A stretch of 64,000 nucleotides of DNA from Breznakibacter xylanolyticus (GTDB lineage Bacteria; Bacteroidota; Bacteroidia; Bacteroidales; Marinilabiliaceae), in the NCBI RefSeq assembly GCF_003254275.1, contig NZ_QKZK01000004.1:124001-188000 (forward strand). The letters are read 5' to 3'. The translations under genes and the position numbers were made by a program. Numbering within the stretch: position 1 is the first letter of the stretch; each line of letters starts with the position of its first letter. This document shows, in pieces, positions 34,382 through 42,026 of the stretch. The notes beneath the pieces were generated by a model, which was given only the letters and a program-made list of their open reading frames with translations, was not told the origin of the DNA and searched no databases.

Positions 34382-37300
34382 TTAAGCACGCAGCCATTTC
34401 ATGAGCACGGCAGTCAGATCGCTCATTTTTACCGGTTTGCCCACGTAATCGTCCATGCCGGCATTGATGCAAATGTCTCGGTCACCTTGCAGGGCATTGG
34501 CTGTCATGGCCACAATGGGCAATCCCACGCCCAACGAGCGCAATTGGCGAGTCGCGTCCAGTCCGTTGAGCACCGGCATCTGAATGTCCATGAAAATGAG
34601 ATCGTATAGTTCGCCCTGATGCACGATGCGGTCAATGGCTTCCTGCCCGTTATGGGCGATGATGGTGGTGAGTCCCAGCCGCGACAGCATTTTTTCGGCG
34701 ATCTTTTGGTTGATGACATTGTCCTCGGCCAGCAAGATGCGTTTGCCCTGAATGTTCTTCAAAAAAAGTTCTTCGTCCATCTCCATCTGTTTGTTGACTT
34801 CACGTGCAAACAGTTTGTCGAGCGCATTAAAAAGGGTGTTTTGTTTGAGCGGTCTTTGCAGCACATAGTGATCATTGGCAATAGAGCCGGAGGTGCTCAC
34901 TTTGCTGTCTGACGAAATGATGATGAACTTGAGTTTCGGGAAGCGTTGACCAATTTCGATCAACAAGCTGAAGTCCTTTTTTTCGAGCAAAATGGTATCA
35001 ACCATCAAAAGGTTGATGTCTGGGTATTGTTGCAGGATTTCAAGGGCTGTCTTTTCGTCGTTGGCCTCGCAGGTCCTCACGCCCCAGTTGTTGAGTATCT
35101 TCTTGCCCAAAAGCAGGTTGGTTTTGTGGTTGTCCACCAACAGCGCCATCACGTCTTTGAATCGCTCGGAGCGTTGTTCCCATTCGGCATCGTATTTTTC
35201 GATGGTAAAGGGAAGGTTGAAGTGGAATACCGAGCCGGGTGAATCCTTCGACCATGAAAAGTTGGGGTTGGGGCTTTCGCACCAAATTTTCCCACCCATG
35301 AGTTCCACCAACATTTTCGAGATGCTGGTGCCCAAGCCGGTGCCACCGTATTTCCGGGTTGTTGAACCATCGGCTTGCGTGAATGACTCAAATATTTTTT
35401 CGATTTTATCTTGCGGGATGCCAATGCCCGAATCCTCGATGGCAAAATGAAGCGTGATGTGGTTGCCCATCTGTTGAATCACTTCTGCCCGAATCACCAC
35501 TTCGCCTTGAGCCGTGAATTTCACCGAATTGCCTACCAGGTTCACCAGTATTTGGATAAGTCGGCTTTCGTCGCCCACCACTATGGGAGGAATGGTTTCC
35601 GACACAGCCGAAATCAGATGAATGCCTTTTTGGTCGGACTTAAAGCTCATTTGTTCAATGAGGTAGTTGATGGTCGACAGAATGTTAAAGGGATACGATT
35701 CAATTTTCATCTTACCGGCTTCAATTTTGGAGAAGTCGAGGATGTCGTTGATGATGTTGAGCAGGTTTTGTCCCGATTTGTTGATGATGCTGATGATGTT
35801 TTGCTGCTCGCGTGAAAGGCGGGTTTGGGTCAGCAAGTCGGTGGCTCCGATGATGCCGTTCATGGGGGTTTGGATTTCGTGGCTCATGTTGGCCAGGAAT
35901 TCTGATTTGGCTTTATTCGATTCGGCTTCCTTCTTTTGAATTTCCTTTTGAGCCGTGATGTCCATGAAGGCTTCCAAAAACACGTTGGTGTTGTTGAGTT
36001 TCACCGGAATGGTGTTTTTTAGCACTTCGCGATAAATGTTGTTTTCTTTTACCGTCAGCTGTTCTTCTTTGGTAATCACCACCACGCCGCTCACCGGGTC
36101 GGTGTAATCGTCCTGGCGCGTGGTTACGAAAAATCGTTCAGCGGGTTGTCCCTGCAACATGGGACGAGCCTCATCCATCGAGGTGAAGCCCATTTGTTTG
36201 ATGGCCGACTTGTTGAACTGAATGATTTCACCATCGGTGTTCACAATCAGCACACCTACGGGGAGGTTCTCGGTGATGGTGCGCATGGTTTCGTTGGATG
36301 TGCGCAGCGATTCGGTCAACGTTTTCACCTCGGTGACATCTTCCTTGATGGCAATGTAATTGGAGATGGCATAGTTATCGTTGAATACAGGTGAAATCAT
36401 CACTTTCTCCCAAAACAAGGTGCCGTCTTTGCGATGGTTCGAGAGTTGCCCCGTCCAGTTGCGCCCTTCCTGAAGTGTTTGCCACACATGGTCTAGAAAG
36501 CGGTTGTCAACTTCGGGCGACAAAAAGAATGGCCGGTTGATGGCCATGGCTTCTTCTTTAGAGTAACCCGAGCTGTTCTCGAAGCCTCGGTTCACATATT
36601 CCAAATTGCCCTGTGTGTCAGCAATGATGATGGCCACCGGGCTCTGTTCCACGGCCAGCAACAGTTTCCGGCTGTTGGCCTCGGCTTGTTTTCTCTTTTC
36701 AATGAGGTGGTGCACCTGACGAATAAGCCAGGCTGTGATGGCCATGATGACCAGGAAAAAGAAGGCCAGACTCCCGTATTTGTATCGGTTGTATTGCCGC
36801 ACCATGTTAATGTTCGAGTTGTTGAGGTACACCACTTGCTTGTTGATACTAAAAGAAATGATGTGTTCCAACTGCATGATGTGCTTAAACATCTCGGTCG
36901 ATTGTGCGGCATAGTCGTTTGCCAGTTTGGCTAACGCTGTTTTGTCAGTTTGGGTCAGGTAGAGCAGGTTGGTGAGGTGTGCCGCGTTTTTGTTCGACAG
37001 GGCTTTGAGCTCATTGAGTTTTGGTTTCAATTCAGACACCTGGGGGATGAGTTCCTCGCTTGGGTCGGGTTGGTACTCAATGATTTCGGTTATCTCATCC
37101 TGATTGGGTAAGTTTACATTGCGCACGACCGACACAATACCACCTTTCTCAAGGATGTCGAGATAGGTGTGACTGCGCGAAATGAGGTCGTTAATGTTTT
37201 TTTGAATAGCCGACAGGTCGTTGGGATCTACAACGGACGCATAACGGTTGAAATTGAGCTGCAGGTGCAGAATGTTCTCCCTCAAAAAACCATCGATTTT

Positions 37301-37474
37301 TTGTTTTTGTTCCTGGTTTTGAATTTTCTCCTGTATTTGCACCACATAGCGTTTGTTGAAATAACTTTCCACAAACAGCACTGCGATGATTGAAAAAACA
37401 TACACCCCTACCAGTAACAACAGTTTCTGGATGATGGGTTCATTGATGAATGATGCTTTTTCGGTGGTGCTCAT
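34382..37474 (-). CDS. Hybrid sensor histidine kinase (PAS-PAS-HisKA-HATPase-REC-REC)
   Basis: A 1030-aa inner-membrane kinase. Helices at about 13-34 and 229-250 flank a periplasmic sensor of roughly 195 residues. Two PAS domains follow (about 265-515), then HisKA and HATPase_c, and two receiver domains. The H-box reads S-H-E-I-Q-T-P-M-N, with Gln in place of the near-invariant Arg. The first receiver looks degenerate: its acidic pair is reduced to D-N and the K-P lysine is replaced by arginine (Q-R-P). The last receiver (L-L-A-E-D-N, F-M-D-I-Q-M-P) is intact. It probably signals through a phosphorelay; the ligand is unknown. It is followed by pbpC. Confidence 0.93.
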   Translation of the reverse strand: MSTTEKASFINEPIIQKLLLLVGVYVFSIIAVLFVESYFNKRYVVQIQEKIQNQEQKQKIDGFLRENILHLQLNFNRYASVVDPNDLSAIQKNINDLISRSHTYLDILEKGGIVSVVRNVNLPNQDEITEIIEYQPDPSEELIPQVSELKPKLNELKALSNKNAAHLTNLLYLTQTDKTALAKLANDYAAQSTEMFKHIMQLEHIISFSINKQVVYLNNSNINMVRQYNRYKYGSLAFFFLVIMAITAWLIRQVHHLIEKRKQAEANSRKLLLAVEQSPVAIIIADTQGNLEYVNRGFENSSGYSKEEAMAINRPFFLSPEVDNRFLDHVWQTLQEGRNWTGQLSNHRKDGTLFWEKVMISPVFNDNYAISNYIAIKEDVTEVKTLTESLRTSNETMRTITENLPVGVLIVNTDGEIIQFNKSAIKQMGFTSMDEARPMLQGQPAERFFVTTRQDDYTDPVSGVVVITKEEQLTVKENNIYREVLKNTIPVKLNNTNVFLEAFMDITAQKEIQKKEAESNKAKSEFLANMSHEIQTPMNGIIGATDLLTQTRLSREQQNIISIINKSGQNLLNIINDILDFSKIEAGKMKIESYPFNILSTINYLIEQMSFKSDQKGIHLISAVSETIPPIVVGDESRLIQILVNLVGNSVKFTAQGEVVIRAEVIQQMGNHITLHFAIEDSGIGIPQDKIEKIFESFTQADGSTTRKYGGTGLGTSISKMLVELMGGKIWCESPNPNFSWSKDSPGSVFHFNLPFTIEKYDAEWEQRSERFKDVMALLVDNHKTNLLLGKKILNNWGVRTCEANDEKTALEILQQYPDINLLMVDTILLEKKDFSLLIEIGQRFPKLKFIIISSDSKVSTSGSIANDHYVLQRPLKQNTLFNALDKLFAREVNKQMEMDEELFLKNIQGKRILLAEDNVINQKIAEKMLSRLGLTTIIAHNGQEAIDRIVHQGELYDLIFMDIQMPVLNGLDATRQLRSLGVGLPIVAMTANALQGDRDICINAGMDDYVGKPVKMSDLTAVLMKWLRA

Positions 37475-37515
37475 TGATTCCGGAAGGGTTAAAGAGGGTC
37501 GAGATGACGAATATA

Positions 37516-37523
37516 CAAAAATA
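37516..37523 (-). promoter_or_regulatory. -7 promoter box of the hybrid kinase-pbpC unit
   Basis: On the minus strand TATTTTTG matches TAnnTTTG exactly. The start would be near 37509, giving a leader of about 35 nt. No TTTG box lies at the expected distance. Confidence 0.45.
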
Positions 37524-37564
37524 GAAGGTTATTTGAATCGGGTTTTTGGGGACTTGGTATGGAT

Positions 37565-38629
37565 TTATTGAAGATGAACAAAATGGCGCTTGATCCATCG
37601 CGGAATTACAATGGCACCAATGATAAGGTAAGGATAGTAGCTTACCATGCGCCATAAGAGCGCCACCACCGTTTCGAGCCCTTGGGGGAGGTTGCCGTTG
37701 AGGAATTCTTTAAATATCACTTCGGCAAAGCCACTTCCGCCGGGGGTTGGGGTGATGAGCATCATAATCCACATGATGAATTGTTTCCCAAACACCATGA
37801 TGTGTGAAGTACTGTTGAGATAACTGTATCCGAAAAGAAACAAAATCAGTGCATTGACGACCCAATAACGAGCGGTCCAACTAATGGCCGTGGCTAAAAA
37901 TGCCTTGAGCCAATTTTTGAACGGCCAGGTTCGGAATTCCAGCGAGGCTTTTATCAGGTCATCGCCCGATTCTCGCGCCTGCGGGCGCCATTTGCGAATA
38001 ATGGGCAGCTTGAATATCATTAGCAACAGCCACTTGAGCCCTCTGGGATTGACAAAAAGACCATAAAAAACGATGAGCGAATAAATGAGTTTCAGGCTGT
38101 ATCCTGTGAGGGCGATGATGAAAAAATGGCTCTTGTACCAGATGTCAGCATCACTATCACCAAACGAGAAAAGTCCCGTGCCTCCAATCAGAAGGATGAT
38201 TAATGGAAAAGTAATGACGAAATATAGTTCGTCGAGTAGAGAAGTCATCAGCACGATGGCCGAACTGCGTCCCAGTGTTACCCCCTCTTTGTTAACAAAA
38301 AAGATGGCCACACTGGTTCCTCCCACCGCCGAGGGAGTGATGGCCGAGGTAAATTCCCATAGCATCACAATACTCAGGCATTTCTGCCAGCTCAGTTCCC
38401 CATTCGAAAGCAATCGTAGGCGCCAGATGTAACCAAAGTCACGTATCACCATCAATAAAAAGGCAAGGAACAGAAACACCGATGAAGCCATCGTAATTTC
38501 GAGCAGGGAAAAGGCTTTGAAATCGATGTCACGAAATAAGTACACGGTAATGCCGGCTCCAATGAGCAGAGGCCAAATGATGCGACCCGGCTTGACTTTA
38601 TTGAGGATTTTCCCTGAGTTATCGACCAT
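37565..38629 (-). CDS. LPG_synthase_TM/UPF0104 family membrane protein
   Basis: A 354-aa integral inner-membrane protein with about eight hydrophobic helices and no soluble domain. The segments W-E-F-T-S-A-I-T-P-S-A-V-G-G and T-P-T-P-G-G-S-G-F-A-E fit the MprF/AglD-like flippase domain family (PF03706). Members move or modify lipids and glycolipids, but this stand-alone form lacks the catalytic C-terminal domain of lysyl-phosphatidylglycerol synthase. The substrate is unknown. The gene lies downstream of the tRNA-Ala terminator on the same strand. I saw no clear promoter of its own. Confidence 0.85.
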   Translation of the reverse strand: MVDNSGKILNKVKPGRIIWPLLIGAGITVYLFRDIDFKAFSLLEITMASSVFLFLAFLLMVIRDFGYIWRLRLLSNGELSWQKCLSIVMLWEFTSAITPSAVGGTSVAIFFVNKEGVTLGRSSAIVLMTSLLDELYFVITFPLIILLIGGTGLFSFGDSDADIWYKSHFFIIALTGYSLKLIYSLIVFYGLFVNPRGLKWLLLMIFKLPIIRKWRPQARESGDDLIKASLEFRTWPFKNWLKAFLATAISWTARYWVVNALILFLFGYSYLNSTSHIMVFGKQFIMWIMMLITPTPGGSGFAEVIFKEFLNGNLPQGLETVVALLWRMVSYYPYLIIGAIVIPRWIKRHFVHLQ

Positions 38630-38681
38630 TGAGATGTGTTTGCTGATGGGAGACTAAGGTAATTGAATCGGCCGAAACTAA

Positions 38682-38717
38682 AAAACAAAAAACCGGATCA
38701 ATTACTTGACCCGGTTT
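38682..38717 (-). terminator. Terminator of the tRNA-Ala gene
   Basis: On the minus strand CCGGGTCAA and TTGATCCGG form a 9-bp stem (one G-T pair) around GTAA, flanked by A- and T-runs. It begins immediately after the encoded CCA end. Confidence 0.9.
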
Positions 38718-38794
<77 letters not shown>

Positions 38795-38811
38795 TTTTTG
38801 CGTTTGCGATG

Positions 38812-38841
38812 CAAAGATATATCTTTTTCCTTTCCTCCAAC
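38812..38841 (-). promoter_or_regulatory. Promoter of tRNA-Ala
   Basis: On the minus strand GTTG is followed after 18 nt by TATCTTTG, an exact -7 match. Initiation near 38805 is about 11 nt before the mature tRNA 5' end. Confidence 0.6.
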
Positions 38842-39301
38842 ATCGGGCCTCAAAAAAATGGTGTTTTTTTTACGCTCCATGGGGCGATGTCTTTATAATC
38901 AGCTATTTGGTGTTGGGCGTTTGGGGTTGCGTTGATGAGGTTTTTGTCTGTCATCGTTCGAATGAGAAATAAATTTGACTACATTTACTTGTTAATCAAA
39001 TTGGAATTGGTTATGCGTGAGGATCTCTATTGCTCATCGAATTTATCCATTGTTGTACGATTGATTTAATTGTGACAGAATAGAAACACGTCTGAAATGG
39101 GTAAACCAAACAATTGAATTGCTGACATATTAAATGTGACACATCTAAAAAATGGTATGAAGCGGCATATTATTTAATTCAGTGTTACTTGGTGCTTACT
39201 CCGTGTAATAAAACATTGTTTCACTGAGTTACACAATGGAGAATCGCAGAGTTTCACGGAGTAGACGAACCCTTTATTCGAATTAATACTTTTTTAAACA
39301 C
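38842..39301. other. Intergenic region upstream of the M28 peptidase
   Basis: No ORF of note. Near the right end an inverted repeat TACTCCGTG/CACGGAGTA (39197-39205 and 39255-39263) encloses CTCCGTGAAAC-like words. The rest is AT-rich with no recognised signal. Confidence 0.5.
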
Positions 39302-40750
39302 ATGAAAAACCTACACACTATCCACATTTTGTTGATGTTAGCCATATCGACGACATTGGTTGGTCAAAAGCTGCCACGTCAATTGCTGAAAGGCGTGCAA
39401 ATTGAATCGATGACTCGCGATTTGGCCGTGCTGACCTCCGATAGTCTGGAGGGGCGAAATACCCGAGAACCGGGCGCCGAGAAAGCTGCACGATACATTG
39501 AGTCGCGTTACCAAAAAATGGGCTTGAAACCCTATGATGGGCAATCGTATCGGCAACGTTTCGATTTGTGGAAAACAAGTTGGCAACCTGTTCGTTTGTC
39601 GGTTCGCGGTCAGATTATTGCCGACTCGCTCATTACCTATTTGGGACGCGTGCCTCAAAATGACATGATAAACAGGGATTTGGTGTATGTGGGCGATGCC
39701 GGTGATTCTTTGTTGTCGGGCATCGATCTCACTGACAAGATTGCCCTGGTGGCCATGTCGGACATGAAGGTCTCGTATCGTCTTAAGTCGAAACTGGAAG
39801 CTGCGGGTGCTTGGGGTATTTTTGCTTTTAACCCGTCGTCACCTTCGCAGTATATGCAAATACGCACCAATTATCTTAAATATCTGAATGCGCTCAATGC
39901 CTCCTCTGTTCGTCCTGAAACAGCCACCTCGGGTTCTCGTTTTTACATACTATCCAATGAAGCTGTGATGCTTTTAACTGGTTGGTCTTCTTTGCAATTG
40001 ACATCTTGTGAGGGGCGTGAGGAATTGCCGGATTCATTCGCTGTTCCTGTTCAATTGCAAACAGCCATGAGCGTGGAACCGGTGCCGGCATGGAACATCA
40101 TTGGGGTGATCCCCGGCAAGGGTGTCGATAAACAAACCATCGCCCTGACTGCACATTACGATCATGTGGGACGCGACCAAAATGGTGAAATCTGCCGTGG
40201 TGCCGATGACAATGCCAGTGGCGTAGCCGCTATTTTGCAAGTGGCCGATGTCATGACCCGAAAGGGCAAGCAACCTTATCACGACATCATGGTTGTGGCC
40301 TTCAGTGGTGAAGAAATTGGGTTGATAGGGTCGGCGTACTTTACCAATCATCCTCCGGTGGAGCGTTTTTTAGCCAATGTGAACATCGATATGATTGGCC
40401 GGCAGGATACGCTGGGGCACGACAATTACGTGTACATTCTGGGAGCCGATAAAACACCCTGGCTCGATTCGCTGCATCGTTCCATCAACGAACAGACAGT
40501 AAATCTTGTGCTTGACGGTCATTATGCCCACGAAACCGGTTCTTCGAGCCTGATGAACCGTTCTGACCATTTTCATTTTTACCGTCAGGACATCCCGGTC
40601 ATTGCTTTTTTCAGTGGCCTGCATGGCGACTACCACACGCCCCGCGATACCATGGATAAGCTTGATTTGGAATTGATGGCCAAACGCATCAGGCTGGTTT
40701 TGGGAACTGTTTATCAAATGGCTGTGCAGCCCGATTTGAGCAGTCATTGA
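39302..40750 (+). CDS. Secreted M28 family zinc aminopeptidase
   Basis: A 482-aa exported peptidase with an N-terminal signal peptide (about residues 1-21). The co-catalytic zinc ligands of clan MH are visible in order: A-H-Y-D-H, G-A-D-D-N-A-S-G, F-S-G-E-E-I-G, N-I-D-M-I-G-R and H-G-D-Y-H-T-P. A PA-like insert of about 130 residues lies between the N-terminal part and the catalytic half. It probably removes N-terminal residues from peptides in the periplasm or outside the cell. The gene appears to stand alone, with no terminator visible after it. Confidence 0.93.
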   Translation: MKNLHTIHILLMLAISTTLVGQKLPRQLLKGVQIESMTRDLAVLTSDSLEGRNTREPGAEKAARYIESRYQKMGLKPYDGQSYRQRFDLWKTSWQPVRLSVRGQIIADSLITYLGRVPQNDMINRDLVYVGDAGDSLLSGIDLTDKIALVAMSDMKVSYRLKSKLEAAGAWGIFAFNPSSPSQYMQIRTNYLKYLNALNASSVRPETATSGSRFYILSNEAVMLLTGWSSLQLTSCEGREELPDSFAVPVQLQTAMSVEPVPAWNIIGVIPGKGVDKQTIALTAHYDHVGRDQNGEICRGADDNASGVAAILQVADVMTRKGKQPYHDIMVVAFSGEEIGLIGSAYFTNHPPVERFLANVNIDMIGRQDTLGHDNYVYILGADKTPWLDSLHRSINEQTVNLVLDGHYAHETGSSSLMNRSDHFHFYRQDIPVIAFFSGLHGDYHTPRDTMDKLDLELMAKRIRLVLGTVYQMAVQPDLSSH

Positions 40751-41061
40751 TATAGATCATGGTTTGTGATTGAATGATGTGTTCCTTCATTGGTTTTAAA
40801 GAAAAGTATCATGTCATCCATATTGCTTGTGCTAATGGTTGTCTTGCATATTGTTGTTTGGCCAATGTTATAAATATCAACACATTATCGTTTGCATATT
40901 CAATCATGGGTGTAGAATGTTGAATTTTTCACGTCAATGCATCTCATTACTGTTCATTCACCCGTTTATTTGTTATTTTTATCCGATAGAGCTCAAGCTG
41001 TGAAATCTGTGTTTTTTCAGGTATGAGCTCTTTGGGGTTGGTAACACATTCAGGTCAATAT
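40751..41061. other. Gap between the M28 peptidase gene and rsgA
   Basis: About 310 bp with no ORF, hairpin terminator or exact promoter match. The nearest candidate, TATTTTTA near 40974, lacks the final G and a -33 box. Confidence 0.4.
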
Positions 41062-41991
41062 ATGAGCAGAGCAGAAGGAATCGTCATAAAGTCAACCGGC
41101 AGCTGGTATTTGGTGAAACAGGCCGATGGCTCGGTGATTAATTGCCGCATCAAGGGAAAAATGCGGATGGATGATATTAAGAGCACAAACCCTGTTGCCG
41201 TGGGTGACTTGGTGGAGTGGGAACCCGAAGAAGAGGGCAATGGCGTGATTGCAGAAATTCGCCAAAGGAAGAATTACATCATCCGGAGAGCCACGAACTT
41301 GTCAAAACAGTCGCACATCATTGCGGCTAACATTGATCAAGCCATCCTGATGGTGACCATCAATTATCCCGTAACGACGAGCATTTTCATCGACCGATTT
41401 TTAGCTTCGGCTGAGGCTTATCGCATTCCGGTTGTGATTGTGTTTAATAAGATTGACCGTTTTGACCACAAACACATGAAGGAGTTGGAGGCGATTCGGA
41501 GTATCTACACCGAAATTGGTTACGAAACAATTCTGTTATCGGCCAAAAAACAGGAAGATATCACCGAGTTTTCCGATTTGTTGACCAACAAGGTGAGTGT
41601 AATTGCGGGTCATAGTGGGGTTGGTAAATCGACACTTATCAATCGTATTGAACCCGGTTTAAACCTTAAAACTTCCGAAATATCTGATGCTCATCACAGT
41701 GGCAAGCACACCACAACTTTTGCCGAGATGCACCCTTTGCGTCAGGGGGGGTATATCATTGATACGCCGGGTATCAGAGGTTTTGGATTGTATGACATGG
41801 CGGAAAACGAGTTGCACCATTATTTCAGAGAAATTTTTGCAGCTTCATCTGCTTGTCAATACAACAATTGTACGCACGTGCAGGAGCCCGGATGTGCCGT
41901 GAAGCGCTTGGTAGCTGAGGGTGCCATTGCTGCGAGTCGTTACAACAATTATGTGAACATTTTTTTAAATAAAGACGAAAAATACCGATAG
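41062..41991 (+). CDS. rsgA: Ribosome small subunit-dependent GTPase RsgA
   Basis: Circularly permuted GTPase of about 309 aa that assists late 30S maturation. An N-terminal OB fold is followed by G4 (F-N-K-I-D), G1 (G-H-S-G-V-G-K-S-T) and G3 (D-T-P-G-I-R-G-F). A C-terminal zinc knuckle has C-x5-C-x-H-x5-C spacing. The ATG at 41062 (M-S-R-A-E-G-I-V-I-K) is preferred to 41023 because it matches the family start. A hybrid kinase gene follows after 35 bp. Confidence 0.95.
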   Translation: MSRAEGIVIKSTGSWYLVKQADGSVINCRIKGKMRMDDIKSTNPVAVGDLVEWEPEEEGNGVIAEIRQRKNYIIRRATNLSKQSHIIAANIDQAILMVTINYPVTTSIFIDRFLASAEAYRIPVVIVFNKIDRFDHKHMKELEAIRSIYTEIGYETILLSAKKQEDITEFSDLLTNKVSVIAGHSGVGKSTLINRIEPGLNLKTSEISDAHHSGKHTTTFAEMHPLRQGGYIIDTPGIRGFGLYDMAENELHHYFREIFAASSACQYNNCTHVQEPGCAVKRLVAEGAIAASRYNNYVNIFLNKDEKYR

Positions 41992-42026
41992 CCTGATCTT
42001 GCATAACCCTAGCCCCTTTGTTGCTT

